From contig RZYM01000005.1 of the NCBI GenBank assembly GCA_009930305.1, positions 1 through 64,000 of the forward strand: a DNA stretch of 64,000 bases, in the 5' to 3' direction. A model generated the notes under the pieces. That model searched no databases and was not told the origin of the DNA. It saw only the letters and a program-made list of their open reading frames with translations. Shown here piece after piece: positions 7,721 through 16,734 of the stretch. The position numbers were made by a program, and so were the translations under genes. The DNA is from Bacteroidia bacterium. GTDB taxonomy: Bacteria; Bacteroidota; Bacteroidia; Bacteroidales; Paludibacteraceae. The first letter of the stretch is position 1. Every line of letters starts with the position of its first letter.

Positions 7721-8989
7721 ATGTTGACACTTAAGTACATTACCGAGAATACTGATGAGGTAATTGCCCGTTTGGCAAAGAAGCATTTCGATGGCAAAGA
7801 ACCTATAGGAAAGGTGGTTGAGTTAGATAGTAAACGTAAAAAAACACAAGCACAATTGGATGCATGTTTGTCAGAAATAAACCAATTATCACGTCAAGTC
7901 GGTGATTTGTACAAACAAGGTAAAACAGAAGAAGCTAATACTTTAAAAACTAAAACTGCAGAATTAAAAGAGGCTTCAAAGGATTTTTCTGCATCGATGG
8001 ATGCAATTGAAACTGAAATTACAGATATTTTGTTGACTATTCCAAATATGCCAAATCCAAGTGTTCCGGAAGGCGTAGGAGCTGCAGATAATATTGTTGA
8101 ACGAATGGGCGGTGTTATTCCTGAAATGGTGGTAGATGCACTTCCTCATTGGGAATTGGCAAAAAAATACGATCTTATAGATTTTGAATTAGGCGTTAAA
8201 ATTTCGGGAGCCGGTTTCCCTGTTTACAAAGGACAGGGTGCAAGACTTCAACGTGCTTTGATTAATTTCTTTTTAGATGAGGCTCGTGAAGCCGGATATA
8301 CAGAAATTATGCCTCCTACGGTTGTAAATGCTGCATCAGGTTATGGAACGGGTCAATTGCCCGATAAAGAAGGTCAAATGTATCATTGCAATTTAGATGA
8401 TTTGTATTTGATTCCTACAGCGGAAGTACCTGTTACAAATATTTATCGTGATGTTATTCTTACAGAACAAGAGTTGCCAATAAAGAATTGTGCTTACACA
8501 CAATGTTTTCGCCGTGAGGCAGGTTCTTATGGTAAAGATGTACGTGGATTAAATCGTCTTCATGAATTCTCTAAAATAGAAATAGTTCGTATTGATACTC
8601 CTGAACATTCTTATCAAAGTTTAGACGAGATGATTGCACATGTCGAGAACTTGGTTAATAAATTGGAGTTGCCATATCGTATATTACGTCTTTGTGGTGG
8701 AGATATGTCATTCACTTCGGCAATAACATTCGATTTTGAAGTATTCTCATCTGCGCAAAAGCGTTGGTTGGAAGTTAGCTCAGTATCAAATTTCGAAAGC
8801 TACCAGGCAAATCGTTTGAAATGCCGTTATCGTGTAGATAAAAAAACGGCATTATGCCACACATTAAATGGTAGTGCTTTGGCATTGCCGCGTATAGTTG
8901 CTGCATTGCTGGAAAACAACCAAACGCTTGAAGGGATACGTATTCCTAAGGCACTTGTGCCGTATACCGGATTTGATATGATTAAATAA
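7721..8989 (+). CDS. serS: Seryl-tRNA synthetase
   Basis: 422 residues, the usual length. Residues 1 to about 105 form the long helical arm (Lys/Glu/Gln rich, coiled coil) that binds the variable arm of tRNA-Ser. The class II catalytic domain follows: PTAEVPVTN (the serine-specific TxE loop), motif 2 FRREAGSYGKDVRG, and motif 3 NGSALALPRIVAALLENNQ. It charges tRNA-Ser (and tRNA-Sec where present) with serine in the cytosol. manA starts 12 bases downstream on the same transcript. Confidence 0.98.
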   Translation: MLTLKYITENTDEVIARLAKKHFDGKEPIGKVVELDSKRKKTQAQLDACLSEINQLSRQVGDLYKQGKTEEANTLKTKTAELKEASKDFSASMDAIETEITDILLTIPNMPNPSVPEGVGAADNIVERMGGVIPEMVVDALPHWELAKKYDLIDFELGVKISGAGFPVYKGQGARLQRALINFFLDEAREAGYTEIMPPTVVNAASGYGTGQLPDKEGQMYHCNLDDLYLIPTAEVPVTNIYRDVILTEQELPIKNCAYTQCFRREAGSYGKDVRGLNRLHEFSKIEIVRIDTPEHSYQSLDEMIAHVENLVNKLELPYRILRLCGGDMSFTSAITFDFEVFSSAQKRWLEVSSVSNFESYQANRLKCRYRVDKKTALCHTLNGSALALPRIVAALLENNQTLEGIRIPKALVPYTGFDMIK

Positions 8990-9001
8990 AAATGCATTAT
9001 T

Positions 9002-9988
9002 ATGCCGGTAACTCTTTATCCGATGAAGTTTAGACCCATCCTCAAACAAGTTTTGTGGGGTGGCTCGAAAATATGTTCGTATAAGAATCTGGATGCACAA
9101 AAATCGAACGTTGGTGAAAGCTGGGAAATTTCTGATGTTAAGGGTAGTGTTTCTGTGGTTGCAGAAGGACCACTGGTAGGTATGAATATTGATGGTTTGT
9201 TAGAAAAATATCAGGAACTTTTTGTTGGAGAAAAAAATTATCAGCGTTTTGGAAATGAATTTCCTTTGTTGCTTAAGTTTATTGATGCCGAACAAGACTT
9301 GTCTGTGCAAGTTCATCCCAATGATGAGATGGCTCGTAAGAGGCATCAATCTAATGGAAAAACAGAGTGGTGGTATATATTAGATTCTAAGCCTGATGCT
9401 TATTTGTACGCAGGATTCAATCAAAATACTGATAAAAAAACGTTTTTAAAAAGTTTAAATGACCATTCTGTATGTGAATTGTTGAATAAGGAGATGGTGC
9501 AACCTGGCGATGTGTTTTTTTTGCCGGCAGGTCGAGTACATTCAATATGCAGCGGAATTTTCTTGGCTGAAGTGCAACAAACTTCAAATGTAACTTATCG
9601 TGTATGGGATTATAATAGGAAAGATGCTGATGGTAATTTGCGCGAATTACATACTGATATGGCATTGGATTCACTAGATTATCATCATTATAAACAATAC
9701 AAAACTTCATATAAAACTCGACTAAATAAACAGGTTAAACTGCAAGAATGCTCGTATTTTACAGTTAATCTGGTAGAGGCTGATACCTTTATGTCTTTTG
9801 ATTACAAGGGTTTGGACTCTTTTATTATATGGATGTGTGTAGAAGGAAGTGCAGTATATGCTTCTTCAAAGAAACACAAGGGACACATAAAAAAGGGAGA
9901 AACAATATTATTTCCAGCCTGTGATCAGCCTGTAGCAGTTATACCTGAAATTGACAGGGTGAAATTTTTGGAAATTTATGTTGAATAA
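9002..9988 (+). CDS. manA: Mannose-6-phosphate isomerase, class I
   Basis: 328 residues, a cupin of the short type I class. KFRPILKQVLWGGSKIC is the usual opening. The zinc site is visible as SVQVHPND (Gln and His), the Glu of GKTEWWYIL and the His of AGRVHSICSG. The enzyme interconverts mannose-6-phosphate and fructose-6-phosphate, feeding GDP-sugar synthesis for surface glycans or letting mannose enter glycolysis. A start at 9023 is possible, but the first ATG leaves a normal N-terminus. It is joined to serS without an obvious reason. Confidence 0.95.
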   Translation: MPVTLYPMKFRPILKQVLWGGSKICSYKNLDAQKSNVGESWEISDVKGSVSVVAEGPLVGMNIDGLLEKYQELFVGEKNYQRFGNEFPLLLKFIDAEQDLSVQVHPNDEMARKRHQSNGKTEWWYILDSKPDAYLYAGFNQNTDKKTFLKSLNDHSVCELLNKEMVQPGDVFFLPAGRVHSICSGIFLAEVQQTSNVTYRVWDYNRKDADGNLRELHTDMALDSLDYHHYKQYKTSYKTRLNKQVKLQECSYFTVNLVEADTFMSFDYKGLDSFIIWMCVEGSAVYASSKKHKGHIKKGETILFPACDQPVAVIPEIDRVKFLEIYVE

Positions 9989-9993
9989 TTTGC

Positions 9994-10023
9994 TTGTTAA
10001 TTGAAAAAATAGTTATACCTTTG
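9994..10023 (+). promoter_or_regulatory. Promoter of tRNA-Pro
   Basis: TTG (9994-9996), exactly 19 bases, then TACCTTTG (10016-10023), starting just after the manA stop. Transcription would begin within a few bases of the mature tRNA 5' end at 10035. Confidence 0.8.
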
Positions 10024-10034
10024 TGCTGCTTTTA

Positions 10035-10108
10035 CGGGATGTAGCGCAGTCCGGTAGCGCGCCTGGTTTGGGACCAGGTGGTCGCAGGTTCGAATCCTGT
10101 CATCCCGA
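10035..10108 (+). tRNA. tRNA-Pro (anticodon TGG)
   Basis: 74 bases fold as a cloverleaf: acceptor CGGGATG/CATCCCG, anticodon stem CCTGG/CCAGG with loop TTTGGGA (anticodon TGG), and T arm GCAGGTTCGAATCCTGT. The discriminator is A and CCA is not encoded (it reads ACG), so CCA must be added enzymatically. The C1-G72 first pair is unusual for tRNAs in general. Confidence 0.97.
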
Positions 10109-10110
10109 CG

Positions 10111-10143
10111 AAAAAAGACTAACTTTTAAGGTTAGTCTTTTTT
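10111..10143 (+). terminator. Bidirectional terminator after tRNA-Pro
   Basis: The stem GACTAAC/GTTAGTC is flanked by A6 on the left and T6 on the right, so it can stop transcription from both sides: the tRNA (plus) and the hpt-adk-obgE-M16 operon (minus). Confidence 0.85.
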
Positions 10144-10168
10144 ATTTAGTATCTGTACATTTCTCTGT

Positions 10169-11440
10169 TTAAAAATCACCTACTAATATTTCGCACATAG
10201 GTTTGGACCAGTATTTCTGAGCTGTGTTTTGCAGTTCGGTAGGTGTTATAGTCTTTAGAATTTGATTAAATCTAGTATAGTACGAGAAATCCAAATTATT
10301 TGCTAGTAGCCCTATTAAAGCATCTGATATATATAGCGGATGCTCAAATGCAGTACCTATATTAGTAATATATAGGTTCCTGACGGTTTGTAATTCTTCA
10401 TAACTAACAGAAGATAGCATTAAATTATTTATTTCGTCTTGTATTGCAGCTACAGTTTCAATTGCAACTTCGTTTTTGGTACGCGTGTTTATAGAAAAAT
10501 GTGCCTTGTTTAGATATGATGATATATGTGCAGATATTCCGTATGTATATCCTTTATCTTCTCTAATACTCTTATTAAGTCTGCTACCAAAGTATCCGCC
10601 TAAAATGCATGTTAATATTTGCATGGAGTAGGAGTCAGGGTGATTGTTGGGTACAGATAATTGGCCTATTGCAATTCCGGTTTGTAAAGAATCTTTATGG
10701 TGAATGTGTATGCACCCTGTTTCTGGAGTCTCACTTAACCAAGTGTGTTCAATTATATTTTTTTTATTCCATGCCTGAGAACCAAATATTTGCTCAATGT
10801 TTTTAACAAGCGAATCGCTTACATATCCTGATACAACTATTGTACAATTATTGGAGCAGTATGTTTCCGAGTGAAAATTGCTAAGCATGTCGCTACTTAT
10901 CTCGTAGTATGCAAGTTCTTTGTGTAAACTATAAGGGTGATTCTTTCCGTATAACGATTCGCGCAATTGTTGACTTGCAATCAGATTAACTTTTTGTTGT
11001 TCTATTTTAAACTGCGCGATTCCTTTATCCAATATGCATTTTAGCCTATCTTCAGGAAATGTCGGGTATAAAAGAATTGAGTTTACAAGCCTTAATAATT
11101 TGTTGACGTTTTTTTCTAATGCTATAAGACTTATTACTGTATTAGAAACGCTGGTATTGGCAACTAATATTGCACCATGAAAGTCTATTTGTTCGGCAAT
11201 TTCATTGGCAGTAAAGTCTTTACTGCCTTCTTTCAACATGGCTGATGTAAATACCGGTACCAAAGGGTTTTCGTGGTTTTGCTTACCCGTTTTTATAATC
11301 CAATCGATGCGACACATTGGTTCTTGTGTGCTTGGAAGTATATAGCAATCTATACAATTTGAAAATGTAGTTTTGTCAGTTTTAGGAACCGAAATATTAT
11401 TTTCAAAAATGATATTTGGTTTGTTCAAACGATCTAACAT
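10169..11440 (-). CDS. M16-family (insulinase-like) protein lacking the zinc motif
   Basis: 423 residues with the two-domain M16 layout. The first half should carry HxxEH near residue 65, but the aligned stretch reads FTSAMLKEGSKDFTANEIAEQ, with no His pair. The second half keeps the substrate-binding R/Y signature (FGSRLNKSIREDKGYTYGIS, about 292-311). M16 enzymes of the processing-peptidase type pair a zinc-bearing subunit with an inactive one that binds substrate, so this is likely the inactive partner; no active partner lies in the window. There is no signal peptide, so it is probably cytoplasmic. Its start overlaps the obgE stop by one base (TAATG), giving translational coupling at the end of the hpt-adk-obgE operon. 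Confidence 0.87.
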   Translation of the reverse strand: MLDRLNKPNIIFENNISVPKTDKTTFSNCIDCYILPSTQEPMCRIDWIIKTGKQNHENPLVPVFTSAMLKEGSKDFTANEIAEQIDFHGAILVANTSVSNTVISLIALEKNVNKLLRLVNSILLYPTFPEDRLKCILDKGIAQFKIEQQKVNLIASQQLRESLYGKNHPYSLHKELAYYEISSDMLSNFHSETYCSNNCTIVVSGYVSDSLVKNIEQIFGSQAWNKKNIIEHTWLSETPETGCIHIHHKDSLQTGIAIGQLSVPNNHPDSYSMQILTCILGGYFGSRLNKSIREDKGYTYGISAHISSYLNKAHFSINTRTKNEVAIETVAAIQDEINNLMLSSVSYEELQTVRNLYITNIGTAFEHPLYISDALIGLLANNLDFSYYTRFNQILKTITPTELQNTAQKYWSKPMCEILVGDF

Positions 11441-12576
11441 TATGATCCCTCCTCATCAAACCAATCATCATCAAATTCTTCCTTCTCGTTATCGTTTTCG
11501 CTGTCAAAATCTATATTCAAGTCAAGTCTGTCTTCTTGTACAATAATCTTAACGTCCATTGGTCTATGAGTCATTGACATAACGATGTCTTTGTCTAATT
11601 CGTTCCAAAGTAAGTCCTTTAGAGTATCTATGCCCTTGCCGCTAACAGATGATATAAATACAGTTGGTATGTCTGGAAGGTTTTTAGATATGGCACATTC
11701 CAATTCATCATCAAGTAAATCAGATTTTGTAATGGCTAATACACGACCTTTGTCTAGTAGTTCAGGATTGTACTGCTCTAATTCATTTATTAGAATATCA
11801 TACTCTTTGCAAATATCGTCAGTGTCTGCCGGTATCATAAATAGTAACACAGCATTGCGTTCAATATGTCGCAAAAATCGTAATCCTATACCTTTACCAT
11901 CATGTGCTCCTTCTATTATACCGGGAATATCTGCCATGACGAAAGATTTTTCGTCTCTGTATGCCACAATTCCCAAATTTGGCTCTAATGTGGTAAAAGC
12001 GTAATTTGCTATTTTGGGTTTGGCTGCCGAAACAACAGATAATAATGTAGACTTTCCGGCATTAGGGAATCCAACTAATCCAACGTCAGCTAGAACTTTT
12101 AATTCTAGGATTATTGTGCGTTCAATTGATGGTTCTCCAGGTTGTGCAAATCGTGGAGTCTGCATTGTTGATGTCCTGAAGTGCCAATTTCCTTGACCTC
12201 CTCGTCCTCCTTTTAAAAGAATAACAGTTTGGTTGTCGTCTGTTAATTCGCAAATGTATTCACCTGTTTCTCCATCGTAAACGACTGTGCCACACGGAAC
12301 TTCTATTGTCTTATCTTTGCCATCTTTCCCAAAGCTACGACTTTTGCTGCCACCTTCACCGTCTCCAGCAAATACGTGACGTGCATATTTTAGGTGTAAA
12401 AGTGTCCAGTAATTGGAGTTTGCATGTAAAATAACATGTCCTCCACGTCCTCCATCGCCACCGTCAGGACCTCCTTTTGCTACGAATTTTTCGTGGCGTA
12501 AGTGCATAGAACCGGCGCCACCCTTTCCAGAGCGGCAAAATATTTTGACGTAATCGACGAAATTGGATCCGGACAT
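11440..12576 (-). CDS. obgE: Obg-family GTPase, ribosome assembly
   Basis: 378 residues. The N-terminal Obg domain (about 1-160) is Gly rich ([23 protein letters not shown]). The G domain has GFPNAGKST (G1), FTTLEPNLG (G2), DIPGIIEGA (G3), TKSDLLDD (G4) and SSVSGKGI (G5). The last 35 residues are strongly acidic ([15 protein letters not shown]), as is common at Obg C-termini. Obg proteins act in late assembly of the 50S subunit and respond to (p)ppGpp. It sits 5 bases after adk. Confidence 0.97.
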   Translation of the reverse strand: MSGSNFVDYVKIFCRSGKGGAGSMHLRHEKFVAKGGPDGGDGGRGGHVILHANSNYWTLLHLKYARHVFAGDGEGGSKSRSFGKDGKDKTIEVPCGTVVYDGETGEYICELTDDNQTVILLKGGRGGQGNWHFRTSTMQTPRFAQPGEPSIERTIILELKVLADVGLVGFPNAGKSTLLSVVSAAKPKIANYAFTTLEPNLGIVAYRDEKSFVMADIPGIIEGAHDGKGIGLRFLRHIERNAVLLFMIPADTDDICKEYDILINELEQYNPELLDKGRVLAITKSDLLDDELECAISKNLPDIPTVFISSVSGKGIDTLKDLLWNELDKDIVMSMTHRPMDVKIIVQEDRLDLNIDFDSENDNEKEEFDDDWFDEEGS

Positions 12577-12581
12577 TTTGT

Positions 12582-13157
12582 TTAAGTTTTTGTTTTGTCA
12601 ATAGCTATGCATATTTCTGCAAATACCTCATCCATAGTTCCATTACCATTTATTCGGTAATGCTTGCCTTGACGATCGTAGAATTGCATAACAGGTAGCG
12701 TTTTTTCTTCGTATATACGAATGCGTTGTTGTATAGTTGCTAAATTATCATCAGATCTGCCTGACGTTTTACCTCTGATTAATAGACGTTTAACTAATTC
12801 GTCAGTTTTAACATCTATATTTAACATTACGTTTAATTTTATATTGCGTTTCTTCAACATAGAGTCTAGTGCTTCTGATTGGACTACGGTACGTGGGAAT
12901 CCATCAAAAATAAATCCTTTTGCAGTATGATATAAATCGATATTTTTATTTAGTATTTCGATAATAACATCGTCAGGAACAAATGCTCCTTTTGATATTA
13001 ATCCGTTTGCTAGTTTTCCCGTTTCGGTGCCTTTATTTATTTCAGCGCGAAGTAAATCTCCAGTAGATAGGTGTACTAAACCATATTTCTTTACAATTAA
13101 ATCACTTTGTGTGCCTTTACCCGAACCTGGGGCACCAAAAATCACAACATTAAGCAT
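12582..13157 (-). CDS. adk: Adenylate kinase, short-lid type
   Basis: 191 residues. The P-loop [10 protein letters not shown] is at 8-17, the AMP site is in [10 protein letters not shown] and the GFPRT motif follows at about 86-90. The lid ([18 protein letters not shown]) is short and without the zinc cysteines of some Gram-positive enzymes. It interconverts ATP + AMP and 2 ADP. hpt is 6 bases upstream and obgE 5 bases downstream, making a purine and ribosome unit common in Bacteroidota. Confidence 0.97.
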   Translation of the reverse strand: MLNVVIFGAPGSGKGTQSDLIVKKYGLVHLSTGDLLRAEINKGTETGKLANGLISKGAFVPDDVIIEILNKNIDLYHTAKGFIFDGFPRTVVQSEALDSMLKKRNIKLNVMLNIDVKTDELVKRLLIRGKTSGRSDDNLATIQQRIRIYEEKTLPVMQFYDRQGKHYRINGNGTMDEVFAEICIAIDKTKT

Positions 13158-13163
13158 AATAAT

Positions 13164-13706
13164 CTATAATTCAGTTAATTGATAAATGGCATTTAAATTT
13201 CTGCCACGTTCATTATAATCCATTCCGTATCCAATAACAAATCTGTCTTCAATTTCAAAACCTACATAATCCAATTTAATAGATGCTTTAAGTTTACTCG
13301 GTTTTGTCAGTAAAGTGGCTATTCTTGAACTTTTTGCACCTAACTGCTTCAATTTTTTTGACAAATTATACATAGTTACTCCCGTGTCAACTATGTCTTC
13401 TATAATAATGACATCTCTGTCCTTTACATCAATTGTAGGCAACATCTGTTCTTTGATAACACCTGTACTTTCCGTTCCGGAATACGAAGACCATTTGATA
13501 AATGATATTTCGCAGGGTATTGTTATTTGTCGAAGCAAATCTGCAGTAAATAGATATGCGCCTGAAAGCATGCATAAAAATAAAGGAGTCTCTTTGCCTT
13601 TATAATCATTATTAATGGCTCTAGCTATATCAGACAATTTTTTCTGAATGTCTTCTGAATTATAAAGAATTTTAAAATTCTTATCAATAATACGAACGTT
13701 TTTCAT
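13164..13706 (-). CDS. hpt: Hypoxanthine phosphoribosyltransferase
   Basis: 180 residues from the ATG at 13706. The frame can be extended to a TTG at 13724, but that TTG is part of the promoter's own TAACTTTG box, so it cannot be the start of a transcript from it. The PRPP-binding signature is VIIIEDIVDTGVTM; an upstream LSGAYLF loop and a downstream YVGFEIEDRFVIGYGMDY block complete the type I PRTase. It salvages hypoxanthine (and probably guanine) to the nucleotide. First gene of the hpt-adk-obgE-M16 operon. Confidence 0.96.
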   Translation of the reverse strand: MKNVRIIDKNFKILYNSEDIQKKLSDIARAINNDYKGKETPLFLCMLSGAYLFTADLLRQITIPCEISFIKWSSYSGTESTGVIKEQMLPTIDVKDRDVIIIEDIVDTGVTMYNLSKKLKQLGAKSSRIATLLTKPSKLKASIKLDYVGFEIEDRFVIGYGMDYNERGRNLNAIYQLTEL

Positions 13707-13721
13707 GCTAAAAAAATCTCC

Positions 13722-13729
13722 CAAAGTTA
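13722..13729 (-). promoter_or_regulatory. Promoter -7 box of the hpt operon
   Basis: TAACTTTG on the minus strand, 15 bases before the hpt ATG and 8 bases after the upstream lipoprotein stop. No clear TTG at -33. Confidence 0.6.
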
Positions 13730-13737
13730 GTAAAAAA

Positions 13738-14208
13738 TTAATTACTTATTTGGTATCTATCGCCCGAATATTCGGTTACTTTGTAGTTTTTTAACGGTTG
13801 AATAGCAGGCCCTTTATTTACTATTCCGTATCCATTCCCGATTTCAAATATAGAACCGCATTTGGGACATTTTAAAAAGAATCCATCAGACTCAAGTGCT
13901 ATGTTGCGGTCTACTTCATTGGTGCAGCAAATATCAAAGGCGTATAAAAGGTCGTCGTATGCTCTAACTACTACTACGCCACTATATCCGTAGCGTCCGA
14001 ATGAAGTTGATAGTGTGGCAGGATGTTTTGTTGTATATATTTTGCTATTACCAAGCATTCCTTCTCGTAGCTCGTTGTCAGCACCTGATATCGCAACATC
14101 AATTGCGAAACTAACGCTTGCATATGGAATATTACTATTTACGGGTGTATTGTTGGAGCATCCGCTTAATGCGAAGAAAATTAATATTGCAAATAGTATT
14201 CGTTTCAT
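13738..14208 (-). CDS. Lipoprotein with degenerate Rieske-like domain (four Cys)
   Basis: 156 residues. The signal peptide ends in a lipobox (LSGC, Cys17), so the protein is lipid-anchored. The rest has the size and order of a Rieske ferredoxin fold: a strand (GVVVVRAYDDLLYAFD), the first cluster loop with Cys94-Cys95, then LKCPKCGSIFEIGNG with Cys114 and Cys117, then GPAIQPLKNYKV, the usual Rieske ending. A true Rieske site is Cys-x-His ... Cys-x-x-His; here the His positions are Thr and Cys, so the site is cysteine-only and might hold zinc or a ferredoxin-like [2Fe-2S] cluster. No partner enzyme is adjacent. Function unknown. Confidence 0.75.
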   Translation of the reverse strand: MKRILFAILIFFALSGCSNNTPVNSNIPYASVSFAIDVAISGADNELREGMLGNSKIYTTKHPATLSTSFGRYGYSGVVVVRAYDDLLYAFDICCTNEVDRNIALESDGFFLKCPKCGSIFEIGNGYGIVNKGPAIQPLKNYKVTEYSGDRYQISN

Positions 14209-14237
14209 GTCTTAAAGTACATTAGGTGGTCTTGTTT

Positions 14238-14280
14238 AAAAAAAACACCGATATAAATGTTACTTTAATATCGGTGTTTT
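14238..14280 (-). terminator. Terminator between tRNA-Arg and the Rieske-like lipoprotein
   Basis: Perfect arms AACACCGATAT/ATATCGGTGTT (14244-14254 with 14268-14278), extended by A and T runs. On the minus strand, downstream of tRNA-Arg, the hairpin is followed by a run of T residues. Confidence 0.85.
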
Positions 14281-14288
14281 CTTGTAAG

Positions 14289-14362
14289 TGACCTCGCCGG
14301 GATTCAAACCCGGAACCCTCACATCCGTAGTGTGATACTCTATTCAGTTGAGCTACGAAGCC
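14289..14362 (-). tRNA. tRNA-Arg (anticodon ACG)
   Basis: 74 bases on the minus strand: acceptor GGCTTCG/CGAGGTC (with G-T pairs), anticodon stem TCACA/TGTGA with loop CTACGGA (anticodon ACG, read as ICG after deamination), and T arm CCGGGTTTGAATCCCGG. Discriminator A, CCA not encoded. Confidence 0.97.
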
Positions 14363-14403
14363 ATTCGGTAGTTTTTATTAAAACTCCTTTTTTAACGTGG
14401 GTG

Positions 14404-14433
14404 CAAAGGTATAATGTTTTTTCTTATTTACAA
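14404..14433 (-). promoter_or_regulatory. Promoter of tRNA-Arg
   Basis: On the minus strand TTG (14431-14433), exactly 19 bases, then TACCTTTG (14404-14411). The tRNA begins about 40 bases downstream, so a 5' leader must be trimmed by RNase P. Confidence 0.8.
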
Positions 14434-14525
14434 AAAAATAGTTCAGGTTTTTGCGTTTTTTCTACTTATTATTACTGCAAATGCATAAAAATTATTTTTC
14501 AACTATTTTATAAGTATTAATTCGT

Positions 14526-14568
14526 AAATCTCCCTGAAGAACTATATTCTAGCTCGTCTCGGAGATTT
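14526..14568 (-). terminator. Stem-loop downstream of htpG, possible terminator
   Basis: Arms AAATCTCC (14526-14533) and GGAGATTT (14561-14568) pair perfectly, with a small inner AGAA/TTCT hairpin. There is no clear T run, so termination is uncertain. The rest of the 222-base gap between tRNA-Arg and htpG holds only the tRNA promoter. Confidence 0.35.
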
Positions 14569-14585
14569 TGAATTATGAAAATAGA

Positions 14586-16643
14586 TTATTTTATGAATGC
14601 GGTACTACGTTTAACAAACTTGCTTAGAGCCTCGCCTTTAAGCATATTGTTAGCAAGTAGTGCAAGGTCAATTAGTTGACTAACTTTGTCGTTACCATCT
14701 GCAAACTTTTTATAGATTTCAGATTTTTCTTTTTCAAGTTGACTGATACGTTCATTGCTTGTCTTGATGATTTCTTTTTCGGCCTCAGGAATCTCGTTTT
14801 GCTTTTTGTCTTTGTTGGCAGTATTCAATTCGTCAACTTTTTTACGAAGATTTTCAATCTCATCTTTCTTAGGTTTAACCGCTTCCGCACATGAAGATTT
14901 TTCTTCTTCGAGCAATGATTTTACAAGTTCGTGATCAGTGTTGACAACTAAATTATAAGAATCAGGCATACTTCCGTAAAATCCCATCATGCTACCTTGC
15001 ATTGCTGACATCTCTTTCATACGGCGCATAAATTCATCCTGTGTAATTATTACAGGAGATGCATCAACTCCAATAGCATCAAATGTTACCAAAAAATTGA
15101 GTTTGTCTTGCTTTGTAGTTTGTGAGCGAAATACTTCTGATAATGCTTGTTGATCGTCAGAAGATAGGCTTACTGTTGATTTGTCATCTTTTAAAATTAA
15201 TTTATCAACTATATCGGCATCAACACGAACATAACGAGTTTTTTCGTTTTTTTGTTCCAACTTAGATGCTAAATGTATATCTAATTGTTCGTCAAACAAC
15301 AAAACATCATATCCTTTAGATTTTGCAGCCTCAATATAGCTGAATTGTTGTTCTGCATCATTAGTATAAAGATATATCAAATTGCCGTCTTTGTCAGTTT
15401 GATTGCTTTCAATTAGAGTTTTGTATTCTTCGGCTGTAAAGTATTTGCCGTCAGTGTTTTTGAATAAATTAAATTTCTCGGCACGCTCACTGAATTTTTC
15501 ATCTGTAAGCATTCCGTAAGAAATAAAGATTTTCAAACTATCCCATTTGGATTCAAATTGACTACGATCTGTCTTGAAAATTTCTTGTAAGCTATCAGCA
15601 ACTTTTTTGGTGATGTGACTTGAAATTTTCTTAACGTTAGAGTCGCTTTGTAAGTACGAACGGCTTACGTTTAGCGGAATATCAGGAGAATCTATTACAC
15701 CATGCAATAATGTCAAAAATTCAGGTACGATACCTTCAACCGAATCAGTTACAAATACCTGATTGCAATATAGTTGTATTTTATTCTTCTGTAGTTCAAA
15801 ATTATTTTTAACCTTAGGGAAATACAAGATACCAGTTAGATTAAAAGGATAATCTACATTAAGATGTATGTGGAATAGGGGATCTTCTGCAAATGGATAT
15901 AATTCTTTATAAAATTTATTGTAATCTTCTTCTTTTAAGTCAGCAGGTTTGCGAACCCATGCAGGTTCTATGTTGTTTATTATATTATCTTCATCGGTAT
16001 CAATTTGTTTACCATCTTTCCAATCTTTTTTCTTGCCAAAGACAATAGGTATAGGTAAAAACTTACAATACTTGGTTAATAGTGTGTCGATTTTACTGTC
16101 TTCCAAGAAGTCTTTGTTATCATCATCAATATGAAGAATGATTTCTGTTCCGCGTTCAGTTTTTTCAATTTCTTCCAATTCAAAATTAGGATCTCCTTTA
16201 CAGCTCCAACGAACAGCTTGACTATCTTCTTTATATGATTTTGTTATGATTTCAACTTCTTTTGAAACCATGAAAGCAGAATAAAAACCTAATCCGAAAT
16301 GTCCAATAATGGCATTTGCATCATTCTTGTATTTATCTAAAAATTCTTCCGCACCTGAAAATGCAATTTGATTGATGTATTTATCAATTTCCTCTGCAGT
16401 CATACCGATACCTCTATCAATAATGCTTAGAGTTCCGGCTTTCTTGTCGGCTTTAATAAATACTTTAAGTTCTCCTAATTCGCCTTTGAATTCGCCAACA
16501 GATGATAAAGTTTTTAGTTTTTGTGTGGCATCAACAGCATTTGATACTAATTCGCGTAGAAAGATTTCGTGGTCACTGTACAAAAATTTCTTGATAACAG
16601 GAAAAATATTTTCCGAAGTTACTCCGATATTACCTTGTTTCAT
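14586..16643 (-). CDS. htpG: Hsp90-type molecular chaperone HtpG
   Basis: 685 residues. The GHKL ATPase motifs are in order: ELVSNAVDATQKL (Mg-binding Asn), DRGIGMT (the nucleotide-binding Asp) and GHFGLGFYSAFMV (the lid glycines). The middle domain contains the catalytic-loop Arg in LNVSRSYLQ. The C-terminal third has a long charged helix (EAVKPKKDEIENLRKK and on), longer than in E. coli HtpG, then the dimerisation end. It is an ATP-driven cytosolic chaperone. It stands alone, with 91 bases upstream and no recognisable heat-shock operator. Confidence 0.97.
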   Translation of the reverse strand: MKQGNIGVTSENIFPVIKKFLYSDHEIFLRELVSNAVDATQKLKTLSSVGEFKGELGELKVFIKADKKAGTLSIIDRGIGMTAEEIDKYINQIAFSGAEEFLDKYKNDANAIIGHFGLGFYSAFMVSKEVEIITKSYKEDSQAVRWSCKGDPNFELEEIEKTERGTEIILHIDDDNKDFLEDSKIDTLLTKYCKFLPIPIVFGKKKDWKDGKQIDTDEDNIINNIEPAWVRKPADLKEEDYNKFYKELYPFAEDPLFHIHLNVDYPFNLTGILYFPKVKNNFELQKNKIQLYCNQVFVTDSVEGIVPEFLTLLHGVIDSPDIPLNVSRSYLQSDSNVKKISSHITKKVADSLQEIFKTDRSQFESKWDSLKIFISYGMLTDEKFSERAEKFNLFKNTDGKYFTAEEYKTLIESNQTDKDGNLIYLYTNDAEQQFSYIEAAKSKGYDVLLFDEQLDIHLASKLEQKNEKTRYVRVDADIVDKLILKDDKSTVSLSSDDQQALSEVFRSQTTKQDKLNFLVTFDAIGVDASPVIITQDEFMRRMKEMSAMQGSMMGFYGSMPDSYNLVVNTDHELVKSLLEEEKSSCAEAVKPKKDEIENLRKKVDELNTANKDKKQNEIPEAEKEIIKTSNERISQLEKEKSEIYKKFADGNDKVSQLIDLALLANNMLKGEALSKFVKRSTAFIK

Positions 16644-16710
16644 GTCTTATATAATTGTTTTGGTTATTCTTTTGCCTATAAAGAGCAAAAAAGATGCCAA
16701 ACAATAGAGA

Positions 16711-16734
16711 CTGACAAAAAGACACTTTTGTCAG
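16711..16734 (-). terminator. Hairpin directly after the response-regulator stop
   Basis: CTGACAAAA/TTTTGTCAG arms (9 bp, 6-base loop) abut the stop codon at 16735. On the minus strand a run of T lies inside the second arm rather than after it, so it is an atypical terminator. Confidence 0.45.

Noticed and set aside
16644-16710. CIRCE or other heat-shock operator upstream of htpG
   Set aside because: No inverted repeat of the CIRCE type is visible; the nearest box is TATTGTTTG, one base longer than the promoter consensus.
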